A stretch of DNA of 64,000 nucleotides. Source: an uncultured Erysipelotrichaceae bacterium (GTDB taxonomy: Bacteria > Bacillota_I > Bacilli_A > Erysipelotrichales > Coprobacillaceae). Position 1 is the stretch's first letter. Each line of letters begins with the position of its first letter. The position numbers and the translations under genes were made by a program. The stretch is taken from positions 1-64,000 of the forward strand of contig CAJUOS010000005.1 in assembly GCA_910588075.1 (NCBI GenBank), in the 5' to 3' direction. Below, in pieces: positions 1-8,947 of this stretch. The notes beneath the pieces were generated by a model. That model made no database searches. It worked only from the letters and a program-made list of their open reading frames with translations, and had not been told where the DNA came from.

Positions 1-57
1 ATAGCTATCTCTCGATAACTATCCCTTAATCCTCCACTCTTGACACGGAGCCCAATT
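1..57. other. Unassigned segment at the window edge with a hairpin
   Basis: These 57 bases lie downstream of mfd on the minus strand. They contain 25 G or C (about 44%), clearly more than the surroundings. Positions 1-22 can fold on the minus strand as a 9-bp stem with a GAGA tetraloop and one G-U pair. One minus-strand frame stays open through the segment, but I see no convincing start codon for it. It could be an mfd terminator stem, the start of another gene, or part of a structured RNA or repeat; the cut at base 1 prevents a decision. Confidence 0.25.
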
Positions 58-3000
58 TTATTTATTATAGATTCTTTTTAATTCATTTAGTAATTCTACC
101 ATTCCCTCTAACCACTTACCTTTTATAGATAAAATCAAGACAATTTCATTTTTCATATATTTAAAACTTGGCTTCTTAAATAAACGATTAACCAATTCAA
201 ATAATTGATCTCCAGCTACATGAGCAGAGAATTCTTGAGTTAACATAACTTGAATTTTATCTCCGGTTTCTTCAATACAATCAATAAAAGGCTCAGTACA
301 TAATATTTCATATTTACGCTTTAATACAATATTATTAACCTCTCTAGGCAATGTTCCATATAAGTCTCTGAGATCTTTTTCTAATAAATTCATCTGTGTC
401 ATATGTTGAGCTTGATATATACGTTGATATAAATTTAATTTCTCAATATCACTTTCTACATAGTTTTCTGGAATATAGCCATCTACATTAATATTCTTAA
501 CAGGTACTTCTTTTTCCTCTTTCTTTTCACCAGTTTTTTCATCTATTGCTTCCTGTAATATTTTCATATACATATCAAATCCAACACTATCAATAAAACC
601 AGCTTGTTCTCCCCCTAAAATATCTCCTGATCCTCTAATCGATAAATCTCTCATTGCTATTTTATATCCACTACCTAATTGAGCAAACTCCTTAATAGCT
701 TTTAATCGTTTTGTTGCTTCTTCATTCATTTGTTTATTCTTAGGATATAAAAGATAAGCATACGCCATTCTTTCGCTTCGTCCAACTCGTCCTTTAATTT
801 GATATAATTGCGACAATCCAAACTTATCTGCATCTTCAATAATAATTGTATTGGCATTTGGTATATCTATACCTGTTTCAATAATGGTTGTACAAACTAA
901 AACATTATATTCCTTATCAATAAAGGCTTGCATAACATCCTCTAATTGATCTTTTGTCATCTTTCCATGACCTATTCCTACTTTAGCTGAAGGAATAATT
1001 CTTGCAATATTATTTGCAACTGATTCAATATTTGATGTTTTATTATAAAGATAAAAGACTTGTCCTTTTCTAGCTAATTCTCTTTCAATAACTTGTTTGA
1101 TTAATTGTTCACTTTTTTCCATAACATATGTTTGAACTGGCAATCTATTTAAAGGTGGTGTTTCTATTTGCGATAAACCTCTAATTCCCATCAAAGACAT
1201 TTGTAAAGTTCTTGGAATAGGTGTTGCTGTTAAAGTTAAAACATCTACTGTTTGACGAAGTTCCTTAATTTGTTCCTTTTGTCTTACACCAAAACGTTGT
1301 TCTTCATCTATACATAATAAACCTAAATCTTTAAACTCAACATCTTTAGATAATATTCTATGTGTGCCTACTAATAAATCAATTTTACCTTCTTTAAGTT
1401 CAGTTAAAATCTGTTTTTTCTTTTGTGTAGTTGTAAAACGATTTAATAAAGCAATATTTACTGGAAAATTCTCAAAACGTTTAATCATCGTATGATAGTG
1501 CTGTGAAGAAAGAATTGTTGTAGGACATAAGAATGCTACTTGTTTATTAGCAAGTATAGCCTTAAAACAAGCCCTTAAAGCAACTTCAGTTTTGCCAAAT
1601 CCAACATCTCCACATAATAAACGATCCATTGGTCTTGGTAATTCCATATCTGCCTTAATTTCTCTCACTGCATCTTGCTGATCTGGAGTTAACTCATAAC
1701 CAAAACATTCATCAAACTGAATTTGCAATGCATTATCTTGAGGATAAGCAAAACCAGACTGCTTCATTCTTGCTGCATATAATGCAACTAATTTATCTGC
1801 TAAATCATCAACTTTATTTCGTACTCTTTGTTTTGTCTTTTGCCATTCTGTACTGTTAAGAGCATGTATCTTAGGAGCTTTTCCATCTCTGGAAGCATAT
1901 TTCCTTACTAATTTAAAATTCTCGACTGGAATATAGAGCGTATCATTCCCCTTATATGCAATATATAGATAATCTTTATGAGCATTTTTTACTTGTAATG
2001 TTTTAATTCCCATATATTGCCCTATACCATGTGTATCATGAACAACATAATCACCAATTTCTAGTTCTGTATAATCATTAATAACTTTAGCATCTTTATA
2101 TTTTATATAACCTTTCTTCTTTTGAGAAGATACTTTAAATAATTCTGTTTCTGTTAATAAAATAATATGTTCTTCATAAAAATCCATACCAGATTTTAAA
2201 TTTCCCATATAAATATTAACACCTTCATAAATATGATCATCATTCCCAACCATTGTATATAAAATATGATTATTTTCTAATAAATCAATCATAAGTTGGA
2301 TTTGATGATTATTATCTAAACACATTAATATTTTATTTTTTACTAAATAATCCTTTATCTGTTGAATTAATTGTTTTTCATTCAATAATGATAGTTGTAC
2401 TTCTCTTGTTAGAAAAGAAACTTGCTTATCATTTGTTCTAAAATCAACAAATTCTATATCAGCCTTTCTTATATCTGCTTCTATATTATGATATAAAGAT
2501 AAGCCTTTAATCATCTTTCCTATTCCTTGTAACTCTTGTGTATAGAAAAAAGTTTCTTCAACATATTGACGATAAGATTGCATGATTTTATCATATCCAG
2601 AAGTGATATAAAGAGGTTGTTTAAAATATGATAATAGATGTGTTGTAGAAGTAAATAAACTTAAATATTGATATATACGTGAAGAATAGTCATGTCCTTT
2701 TAAAGATTCTATATCTATTGATATTTCTTCATCTAAATCATCTTGATATTCTTCACAATCTGTTTTTTCCTTTAAATCTTCTATTTTTTTAATAACTTCA
2801 ACTATTTCATTATCACTATATAACATATCAGTTGCTGGAAGAATAGAAACTTCTTTTACTGTATTGAGTGATTTTTGAGAGTTTTTATCAAAAAATCTTA
2901 TATTTTCTATTTCATCATCAAAGAATTCTATACGAATAGGATTATCATATTGAATAGAATAAACATCTATGACTCCTCCTCGTTTAGCATAATAAAATGG

Positions 3001-3489
3001 TTCATCAACTCTTTGTATCATTTGATATCCACTATGTATAAGTTTCTCTCTTAACTCTAATGGATCAATAGTCATTCCCTCTTTTAAAGAAATAATATTT
3101 TCCATAAAAAGGGATTGATTTGGGACATAGCGTGAAAAACTATGAGTATGACAAATAACAACATATGGTTCATCTTCACAAAGAGATGCCAAAGTATTAA
3201 CTCTTTCACCCATTAATTCTTTTGAATAAGCTAATGCTTCTATTCTTAATGATTCATCACTTGGAAAAAATAAAACACTATTATGTAGTAATGGATAAAG
3301 TTCTTGATAAAGCAATTGTGCTTGATATTGATTTTCTTTAACAATAAGCATTGTTTGAGGAGAAGTGAAAAAAGCACTAGCGATGAGTATAGCTTCATCA
3401 CTAGCGTGAGATACAACAATTTCTCCTTTTCCTTTTAGCATTGTTAAATAAGCAGGATTATTCTTTAAAATATGAGTAATCTTTTTCAT
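58..3489 (-). CDS. mfd: Transcription-repair coupling factor Mfd
   Basis: ATP-dependent DNA translocase that removes RNA polymerase stalled at lesions and recruits UvrA for transcription-coupled repair. The 1143 residues match the family length. Visible in order are an N-terminal UvrB-like region, an RNA-polymerase-interaction (CarD-like) domain near residues 490-560 (YVVHDTHGIGQYMG), and the helicase core with Walker A GDVGFGKTE near residue 628, the DEEQRFG Walker B box near 731, TATPIPRT, and the RGSGDILG motif near 953. A C-terminal TRCF domain follows. The ATG is preceded by AGGAG, and the gene starts 9 bases after the stop of pth, the same order as in Bacillus. Identification is secure. 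Confidence 0.97.
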   Translation of the reverse strand: MKKITHILKNNPAYLTMLKGKGEIVVSHASDEAILIASAFFTSPQTMLIVKENQYQAQLLYQELYPLLHNSVLFFPSDESLRIEALAYSKELMGERVNTLASLCEDEPYVVICHTHSFSRYVPNQSLFMENIISLKEGMTIDPLELREKLIHSGYQMIQRVDEPFYYAKRGGVIDVYSIQYDNPIRIEFFDDEIENIRFFDKNSQKSLNTVKEVSILPATDMLYSDNEIVEVIKKIEDLKEKTDCEEYQDDLDEEISIDIESLKGHDYSSRIYQYLSLFTSTTHLLSYFKQPLYITSGYDKIMQSYRQYVEETFFYTQELQGIGKMIKGLSLYHNIEADIRKADIEFVDFRTNDKQVSFLTREVQLSLLNEKQLIQQIKDYLVKNKILMCLDNNHQIQLMIDLLENNHILYTMVGNDDHIYEGVNIYMGNLKSGMDFYEEHIILLTETELFKVSSQKKKGYIKYKDAKVINDYTELEIGDYVVHDTHGIGQYMGIKTLQVKNAHKDYLYIAYKGNDTLYIPVENFKLVRKYASRDGKAPKIHALNSTEWQKTKQRVRNKVDDLADKLVALYAARMKQSGFAYPQDNALQIQFDECFGYELTPDQQDAVREIKADMELPRPMDRLLCGDVGFGKTEVALRACFKAILANKQVAFLCPTTILSSQHYHTMIKRFENFPVNIALLNRFTTTQKKKQILTELKEGKIDLLVGTHRILSKDVEFKDLGLLCIDEEQRFGVRQKEQIKELRQTVDVLTLTATPIPRTLQMSLMGIRGLSQIETPPLNRLPVQTYVMEKSEQLIKQVIERELARKGQVFYLYNKTSNIESVANNIARIIPSAKVGIGHGKMTKDQLEDVMQAFIDKEYNVLVCTTIIETGIDIPNANTIIIEDADKFGLSQLYQIKGRVGRSERMAYAYLLYPKNKQMNEEATKRLKAIKEFAQLGSGYKIAMRDLSIRGSGDILGGEQAGFIDSVGFDMYMKILQEAIDEKTGEKKEEKEVPVKNINVDGYIPENYVESDIEKLNLYQRIYQAQHMTQMNLLEKDLRDLYGTLPREVNNIVLKRKYEILCTEPFIDCIEETGDKIQVMLTQEFSAHVAGDQLFELVNRLFKKPSFKYMKNEIVLILSIKGKWLEGMVELLNELKRIYNK

Positions 3490-3498
3490 TTTTTTCTC

Positions 3499-4053
3499 CT
3501 AATTAAATGTATTCATAGCAATATGAAACCCTTTATCTAAATAAACTTGAATGGCTTTCACTGCATTTTCAATTCCTTCTTCAATCAGTGATTGTTCTTC
3601 TTTTTGAAAACGTCCTAAAACATAATCAACTACGGGTATATATGGGTGTCTATCAATCCCCACTCTTATTCTTTTAAAAGATTGTGTCCCTACTTGAGAA
3701 ATAATATTCTTTATACCATTATGTCCTCCTGCACTTCCACTTTCTCTTAAACGAAGTTTACCAGTAGGCATATCCAAATCATCATAAATAACCAATAGAT
3801 CTTGGATATCTAACTTAAAAAATTTCATAACTTGAATTACTGATTCTCCAGATAAATTCATATAAGTCATTGGCTTTAATAAAATGATATCCTCTCCTTT
3901 ATACTTCAATTTAACATATTCTCCTTTAAATTTAGAATTAGAGATAGAAACATTCATTTCTTGAGCCAAACGCTCTATAACCATAAACCCAACATTATGT
4001 CTTGTTCTTTCATATTCTTTTCCTGGATTTCCTAACCCAACAATTAATTTCAT
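3499..4053 (-). CDS. pth: Peptidyl-tRNA hydrolase
   Basis: Cleaves peptidyl-tRNA released by abortive translation and recycles tRNA in the cytoplasm. The 184 residues are the usual length. Family motifs are intact: GLGNPGKEYERTRHNVGF with the catalytic His near residue 19, MTYMNLSGES, the YDDLDMPTGKLRLR stretch and SAGGHNGIK. An AGGAG lies just upstream of the ATG. The gene starts 8 bases after the stop of pulA and is followed 9 bases later by mfd, so the three are probably one minus-strand transcription unit. The pth-mfd order is conserved across Firmicutes; the link to pulA looks lineage-specific. Confidence 0.97.
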   Translation of the reverse strand: MKLIVGLGNPGKEYERTRHNVGFMVIERLAQEMNVSISNSKFKGEYVKLKYKGEDIILLKPMTYMNLSGESVIQVMKFFKLDIQDLLVIYDDLDMPTGKLRLRESGSAGGHNGIKNIISQVGTQSFKRIRVGIDRHPYIPVVDYVLGRFQKEEQSLIEEGIENAVKAIQVYLDKGFHIAMNTFN

Positions 4054-4061
4054 ATACTCTC

Positions 4062-6152
4062 CTATCTTGCAACAATAACAAAGCTCACTCCTGATATTGT
4101 TACTTTTCCATCAATAATTTGATTATTTTCACTATGATAAATAATTTTATATTTATCTTCTATTTCTACATCAAAAGAATCTGGTGAAGGATTTAAATAT
4201 ATAATAAAATCACTATATTCTCCTTCATCTTGATGTAATTGATACTTAATCATACGATGTTCTAAATTCTCCATAGATATATTCTCTCGCATGATTTCAT
4301 AATCATTATATCTAAAACAAGGATTATTTTTCCTTAAACGAATCAAAAACTTAATCAGTTCCACTGTTTCAATTTCTTCATCCCTGCGTTTCCAATCTAG
4401 TGCATTGACTTGATCACCTGCATTATAAGTATTTTCAAGACCATATTTTGTTCTAAAGAATTCTTGACCACTATGAATAAATGGTATTCCTTGAGATAAA
4501 ATAACAGCAGCTAATGCTAATCTTAATCTTTTCTTCTTTATATCATCACTTTCATCATAATTAGAAATCTGTAATTTATCATATGTTGTTGCATTATCAT
4601 GACACTCTATATAATTAATAGATTGTGAAATATTATCAAACATTTCAAAATTACACATTGCTCTTATAGCATCATTTGTTTTATAAGTATCTCCTGAAAA
4701 ATATCCTTTTGATTCCATTTGATTTGTTCCTCTTAATGTATCTCTAAAGAAATCATTAAAAAAGCCAATATCAGGAACTTGTCTATTATTTTGAATTGTT
4801 GTACGCTTATCCTCATCTATTGCTGTCATCATATTCCAACCTTCTCCATATATCATAAAAGAAGGATCTACACTTTTACATTGTTGATTAATTAATTCTA
4901 TTGTTTCTATATCAATAAGTCCCATAAGATCAAAGCGAAAACCATCAATTCCATACAAAAATTGCCATCTTTTACACATATCTAAAATATATTTTCTACA
5001 CATTTTAGCTGTTGTATTGACATCATTCCCACACCATGAACCATTTGAAAGATTTCCATCAGCATATCTTCTAAAGAAATAATGTGGAACTGTTTTTTCT
5101 AAAGCATTTTGATTTACATCATGCATATGATTATAAACAACATCTAAAACAACACGTATTCCTCTTGAATGTAATGCTTCAATCATTTGTTTTGCTTCAG
5201 CAATACGTTTATACCCATCTTCTGAATCAGTAACATAACTCCCCTCAGTAACATTATATTGTGCTGGATCATATCCCCAATTATATAATTCTAAGGGATT
5301 TCTTTCATCAACAGTTGCAAAATCATTAATAGGCATTAATTGTAAATGGGTGATACCTAAATGAGTAAGATAGTCTAATCCTGTTGAATATCCACAATCA
5401 GTTGATGTTCCTTCCTCAGTAAAAGCTAAAAACTTTCCTTTATTTTTCATTCCACTTGAATCTGCCATAGAGAAATCTCTTACACTTGTTTCATATATGA
5501 TTGCATCTGTTTTTTGTTTCATAGGAGGTAATTGATAACTTTGTATTTGGATCTTTTCTAAATCAACAACAATATTCGTTCTTCCATTAGATGAAGCTGC
5601 ATATGCATATGGATCCATAGTAATTTCATAATTACCAGCATGTTTTACTAAATAAAAATATTGAGCATTTTCTAAATCACCATCAACAACACAATGATAT
5701 ACACCTTTATCTCCTCTTTCCATTGAATATAGATGTTCCTTATGATCTTTAATTATTTTTAATATAATTCCTGTTGATAAAGGTGCCCATACTTTAAAAG
5801 TACATCTTTCTTTTGTGTAAGTACACCCTAAATCATTCCCATCATAATAATAAAAATCATCAAATTCTTTACACATAGATAACTTAGAGAAATCTAAAAA
5901 ACATGTTAAACCATATGCATCTATTATCTTATAAACTCTACCAATTTCAAATGTTGTATGTAAAGCATATTCTTGAAAATCAGAATTCGAACTATCTAAA
6001 GCATCACCTTGAAGCAAAACAATTTCTTCTGTCCATAAATCTTTTAAATAAAATTTACTACTAATTCCATTATAATAATTCTTTGAAAGATAAACACGAA
6101 TTTCATTAAAACTCACTGCATAAGCTTTCATTCTGATTGCCGATTCTTCCAT
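4062..6152 (-). CDS. pulA: Type I pullulanase (GH13)
   Basis: Debranching enzyme that hydrolyses alpha-1,6 linkages in pullulan, limit dextrins or glycogen. The 696 residues carry an N-terminal beta-sandwich region, a CBM48-like segment (FKVWAPLS near 130-140), the type I pullulanase signature YNWGYDP, and the GH13 catalytic set: nucleophile Asp in GFRFDLMG near 407, acid/base Glu in YGEGWN near 436 and the third Asp in ECHDN near 517. No signal peptide is visible, so it should act in the cytoplasm on stored glycogen or imported maltodextrins, which fits glgP and glgB nearby. AAGGAG precedes the chosen ATG. It heads the pulA-pth-mfd unit. Confidence 0.94.
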   Translation of the reverse strand: MEESAIRMKAYAVSFNEIRVYLSKNYYNGISSKFYLKDLWTEEIVLLQGDALDSSNSDFQEYALHTTFEIGRVYKIIDAYGLTCFLDFSKLSMCKEFDDFYYYDGNDLGCTYTKERCTFKVWAPLSTGIILKIIKDHKEHLYSMERGDKGVYHCVVDGDLENAQYFYLVKHAGNYEITMDPYAYAASSNGRTNIVVDLEKIQIQSYQLPPMKQKTDAIIYETSVRDFSMADSSGMKNKGKFLAFTEEGTSTDCGYSTGLDYLTHLGITHLQLMPINDFATVDERNPLELYNWGYDPAQYNVTEGSYVTDSEDGYKRIAEAKQMIEALHSRGIRVVLDVVYNHMHDVNQNALEKTVPHYFFRRYADGNLSNGSWCGNDVNTTAKMCRKYILDMCKRWQFLYGIDGFRFDLMGLIDIETIELINQQCKSVDPSFMIYGEGWNMMTAIDEDKRTTIQNNRQVPDIGFFNDFFRDTLRGTNQMESKGYFSGDTYKTNDAIRAMCNFEMFDNISQSINYIECHDNATTYDKLQISNYDESDDIKKKRLRLALAAVILSQGIPFIHSGQEFFRTKYGLENTYNAGDQVNALDWKRRDEEIETVELIKFLIRLRKNNPCFRYNDYEIMRENISMENLEHRMIKYQLHQDEGEYSDFIIYLNPSPDSFDVEIEDKYKIIYHSENNQIIDGKVTISGVSFVIVAR

Positions 6153-6181
6153 AACTGATCTCCTTTTTATAAACGCAAAAT

Positions 6182-6221
6182 AAGAAAAGCCTTCACTTTT
6201 CTTGTCTCAAACAGTATAACA
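6182..6221 (-). promoter_or_regulatory. pulA promoter and leader hairpin
   Basis: On the minus strand an extended -10 element TGTTATACT occupies 6213-6221, with no good -35 box at normal spacing. The transcript leader would contain an 8-bp stem (AAGAAAAG / CTTTTCTT, 6182-6203) between promoter and ribosome-binding site. The stem is not followed by a clear T-run before the gene, so a role as attenuator is only a guess. Confidence 0.5.
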
Positions 6222-6316
6222 TAAACTTTTTAAAAAAACTATCAAAGAGTGATGATATAACAAAAAAATAAGAATATAATACCCCATAAAAAGTATATAA
6301 TCTCATACTGTAAAAC

Positions 6317-6344
6317 TTGAAAATCATTGAAAATATGATATTAT
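6317..6344 (+). promoter_or_regulatory. Promoter of the PTS EIIA gene
   Basis: TTGAAA at 6317-6322 and TATTAT at 6339-6344 are separated by 16 bases, and a TG one base upstream of the -10 hexamer makes it an extended -10 element. Transcription should begin near 6351, leaving a long leader before the ATG at 6504. Confidence 0.6.
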
Positions 6345-6350
6345 AGAAAT

Positions 6351-6397
6351 TGTAAAACTCCATTTATTTTACATTTTGATATAAAATCACTCCAACA
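6351..6397 (+). promoter_or_regulatory. Operator-like element AAACTCCA-N26-ACTCCAACA with an inverted repeat
   Basis: AAACTCCA at 6355-6362 and ACTCCAACA at 6389-6397 are separated by exactly 26 bases. The same two half-sites with the same gap occur on the minus strand at 11913-11871 ahead of the EIIBC operon. In addition TGTAAAA (6351-6357) and TTTTACA (6367-6373) form a 7-bp inverted repeat around the first half-site. The element overlaps the expected transcription start. A binding site for the RpiR regulator encoded at 8948-9820 is a plausible but unproven reading. Confidence 0.5.
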
Positions 6398-6503
6398 CAT
6401 TCATTTCTATTAAAAATCATTTATATTTCTCATTATAAATATTTTCAATAGAGATATGATTTTATTTTATGTATTTTAAACAATAAACAAAGGAGAAAAA
6501 TTT

Positions 6504-6992
6504 ATGGGATTATTTTCAAAATTTAAAAAAGAAGAAATAGAATATAGTGATACAGATATTGTTGCAATAGCTGATGCAACACTTGTTCCAGTAAATGAAA
6601 TTCAGGATTCTGTCTTTTCAAAGGAGCTTTTAGGTCAAACTATTGCTTTTGAACTTAATGACAACACAATTGTATCACCTTGTAATGGTGTATTAGAAAT
6701 GATGTATCCAACAGGTCATGCGTTTGCTGTACGTAGAAAAGATGGAATGGGTATTCTTGTTCATGTTGGTATCAATACTGTTAACCTTAAAGGACAAGGA
6801 TTTAAACTTTATGCCAAACAAGGAGAAGAAGTGAAAGCAGGTCAAAAACTATTACAAATAAAAAGAGAAAAAATAAAAGAAGCTGGATATGATTTAACGA
6901 CTATGTTAATTATTAGTGAACCAATCAATAAGGATGATAAAGTAGAATTTTCTTGTATCAATACTGTTGAAAAAGGACAAGTTATTAATTAA
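6504..6992 (+). CDS. PTS glucose-type EIIA protein (Crr-like)
   Basis: Stand-alone EIIA of the glucose superfamily, which accepts phosphate from HPr and passes it to an EIIB. The 162 residues match the family. The phosphorylated His87 lies in GILVHVGINTV and the partner His72 in YPTGHAF. AAAGGAG precedes the ATG. The gene sits alone between a strong promoter and a strong terminator. The EIIBC encoded at 9962-11413 has no EIIA domain of its own, and both transcription units share an unusual bipartite sequence, so this EIIA is a good candidate for its partner. As in other Firmicutes it could serve several EIIBC permeases. Confidence 0.93.
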   Translation: MGLFSKFKKEEIEYSDTDIVAIADATLVPVNEIQDSVFSKELLGQTIAFELNDNTIVSPCNGVLEMMYPTGHAFAVRRKDGMGILVHVGINTVNLKGQGFKLYAKQGEEVKAGQKLLQIKREKIKEAGYDLTTMLIISEPINKDDKVEFSCINTVEKGQVIN

Positions 6993-6995
6993 AAG

Positions 6996-7033
6996 CCCTG
7001 TAAAGATGATTTTACAGGGTTTCTTTTTTTTAT
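6996..7033 (+). terminator. Terminator of the EIIA gene
   Basis: A perfect 9-bp stem CCCTGTAAA / TTTACAGGG with a 6-base loop is followed by TTTCTTTTTTTT. It runs into the stop codon of the converging esterase gene. Confidence 0.9.
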
Positions 7034-8100
7034 AATCTTTTTAAAATATTTGCTAAATCTAATAAAACTTCTTCTGCTTGAGGCAATACCCCAACTTTTT
7101 CCATAAAACCATGGTCACAACCAAGATATCTTAAAGAGCGAACTTCTACTCCAGCTTCTAATGCTCGTTTAACAAAGATATCTGAAAGTAAACGTAAATA
7201 GTCATATTCACCACAAACAACACTCATAGATGGCAACCAAGAGAGATCTTCACATGATAAAATAGAAACGATTGGTTCATTATGAGATATACGTCCATGT
7301 AAGTATAAATCACCTACATTTCCACTAAAACGGATACGGTCAATTCTATTTTTAGCATAGATTTTATGCTCTTCAATAACAGGAAAAAGATCATCAGAAT
7401 AAACGGCTTCATATTTTTGAAAATTCAAATCAAAAGCTGCATAAAATTCATATGCATAATGGATATGATGTAAATCCTTATCCAAAAATAGACAAGAGTT
7501 TGTAAGTCCTCCACCAGCACTATCACCACCAACCATAATCTTATGACGATTAACACCTAATTCATCAGCAGTTTCATAAACCCATTCAATAATCCCATGA
7601 CAATCTTCAATCCCTGCAGGATATGGATTTTCTGGAGATAAACGATATTCAGGAAAAATAACCTTACATCCCGATTGTTCACATATAAAACGCATTGCCA
7701 TTCTAAATTCAGCAATATCACCTGTCATATATCCTCCACCATGCAAATATATAAGAACAGGTCGTCCGTTTTCATAATTTTCTGGTGTAAATGTATAAAC
7801 ATCAATATAATGATCATGATTAATTTCTACAAGATCTTCATCTTCTTGAACATTTGTTGTAGTGATATCATGGCTAATTTTATCTAAACGCACACGATTT
7901 CCATGTAACGAAAACTTAGCATGAGGATCTAAAGATTTAACATTCATTTTAATTTTAGTTGTTTCTATAACACGTGGATCTACAACATGTTCTCTTTCAT
8001 CATCTGGAACTGGCTTCATCATAATATCAATTCCATCAATATTTTTTATATAGGATTTTTGTTGAATCATATTAACCAAATTTTGATCATATTCTCGCAT
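7030..8100 (-). CDS. Alpha/beta-hydrolase of the HGGG (acetyl-esterase/lipase) type
   Basis: Serine esterase of the hormone-sensitive-lipase-like alpha/beta-hydrolase-3 group. It shows the oxyanion motif LHGGGYMTGD, nucleophile motif GGDSAGGG, an acidic residue in CGEYDYL and the catalytic His in GCDHGF. No signal peptide is seen, so it is probably cytoplasmic. I chose the ATG at 8100 (356 residues) because AAAGGAGG lies directly before it; the longer frame to 8160 overlaps the previous gene and lacks such a site. It follows a second hydrolase by 31 bases and is last in the rpiR-hydrolase-hydrolase group. A role in removing acyl groups from an imported glycoside is inference from the PTS neighbour. 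Confidence 0.85.
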   Translation of the reverse strand: MREYDQNLVNMIQQKSYIKNIDGIDIMMKPVPDDEREHVVDPRVIETTKIKMNVKSLDPHAKFSLHGNRVRLDKISHDITTTNVQEDEDLVEINHDHYIDVYTFTPENYENGRPVLIYLHGGGYMTGDIAEFRMAMRFICEQSGCKVIFPEYRLSPENPYPAGIEDCHGIIEWVYETADELGVNRHKIMVGGDSAGGGLTNSCLFLDKDLHHIHYAYEFYAAFDLNFQKYEAVYSDDLFPVIEEHKIYAKNRIDRIRFSGNVGDLYLHGRISHNEPIVSILSCEDLSWLPSMSVVCGEYDYLRLLSDIFVKRALEAGVEVRSLRYLGCDHGFMEKVGVLPQAEEVLLDLANILKRL

Positions 8101-8131
8101 ATTCTTCCTCCTTTCATTATTTGTTGTTATA

Positions 8132-8914
8132 TTATAAATATTCTTTAAGCCATAAGACAACTTTCTCTAAAAGCTCATAAACTTTTGTATAATCGCCTGT
8201 TTTTGCATTAAATGTATGATTTGCTTCATCAATAACAAGCATATCAACATTTTGCATTTGGCATTTTTCAACAAAATCATAACTAACATGAGGGTTAAGT
8301 GTAGGATCATTCGCCCCTACACATATTAAGATTGGATTTTTATATTTATAAATGGCGTCTGAATGAATCTGTAAATCTTCTACAAATTTAGGAAACAATA
8401 ATTCTGAACGTCCATCACTTGTCTGATAAATTGCATATCCTTGCTTTTCAATCTCTTTTTGATCTAATCCTTTCATCATCAATTGACTAGGTTTTTCAAC
8501 ATTTACTGCTCCATTAAATGTTACTAAGCATTTTGAAGGTAAAGTAGAACTTAAAAAAGTAATTCTTCCACCCATACTATGACCTAAAATACCAATATGA
8601 TCACTTAATATATTTTCATTTGATTGAAGATATTCAAATGCTGTTTTTGCTTCTTTAATACATATTTCTGTACCATAGTGAACTCGAGAATAACGATTTT
8701 CTCCCATACTACAAAAATCAATTCTAGCACTAGCAATACCAACCTCTGCAAACTTTTCTGCAGTTTTTCTAAAAAGATATCCATCTCCTTCTTTGTATGA
8801 CATAAAACCATGTAACAAAAGCATACATGGAAATGGTCCTTTATTATCAGGATAAGCTAAGACCATAGGAATATCATGATCATCACAAGAAATAAAAATA
8901 CGTTTTTCTAGCAT
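8132..8914 (-). CDS. Alpha/beta-hydrolase, cinnamoyl-esterase/dienelactone-hydrolase-like
   Basis: Serine hydrolase of 260 residues with the oxyanion-side motif LLHGF, nucleophile motif GHSMGG, acid in GANDPT and catalytic His in EANHTF. The spacing resembles the small cytoplasmic cinnamoyl/feruloyl esterases found in gut Firmicutes, but the substrate cannot be read from sequence. The start is the ATG at 8914, six bases after AGAGGTG; the upstream GTG at 8923 is part of that ribosome-binding site. It begins 33 bases after the stop of the RpiR regulator gene and precedes a second, unrelated esterase, so the three are probably co-transcribed. Confidence 0.85.
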   Translation of the reverse strand: MLEKRIFISCDDHDIPMVLAYPDNKGPFPCMLLLHGFMSYKEGDGYLFRKTAEKFAEVGIASARIDFCSMGENRYSRVHYGTEICIKEAKTAFEYLQSNENILSDHIGILGHSMGGRITFLSSTLPSKCLVTFNGAVNVEKPSQLMMKGLDQKEIEKQGYAIYQTSDGRSELLFPKFVEDLQIHSDAIYKYKNPILICVGANDPTLNPHVSYDFVEKCQMQNVDMLVIDEANHTFNAKTGDYTKVYELLEKVVLWLKEYL

Positions 8915-8947
8915 ACTTATCACCTCTTTTCATACTTCTAAAAAAAA

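Larger units (their letters stand above)
6153..6503. promoter_or_regulatory. Intergenic control region between divergent pulA and EIIA genes
   Basis: This 351-base stretch holds no gene that I can support. It contains the minus-strand pulA promoter, the plus-strand EIIA promoter and a leader of about 150 bases for the EIIA transcript that carries the repeated ACTCCA motifs. The rest is very AT-rich sequence. Confidence 0.6.

Noticed and set aside
1..57. SAM-I riboswitch-like start (AAGAG followed by GGAGG on the minus strand)
   Set aside because: The similarity is limited to a few bases and the following conserved GGCCC and CCGGCAACC blocks are absent.
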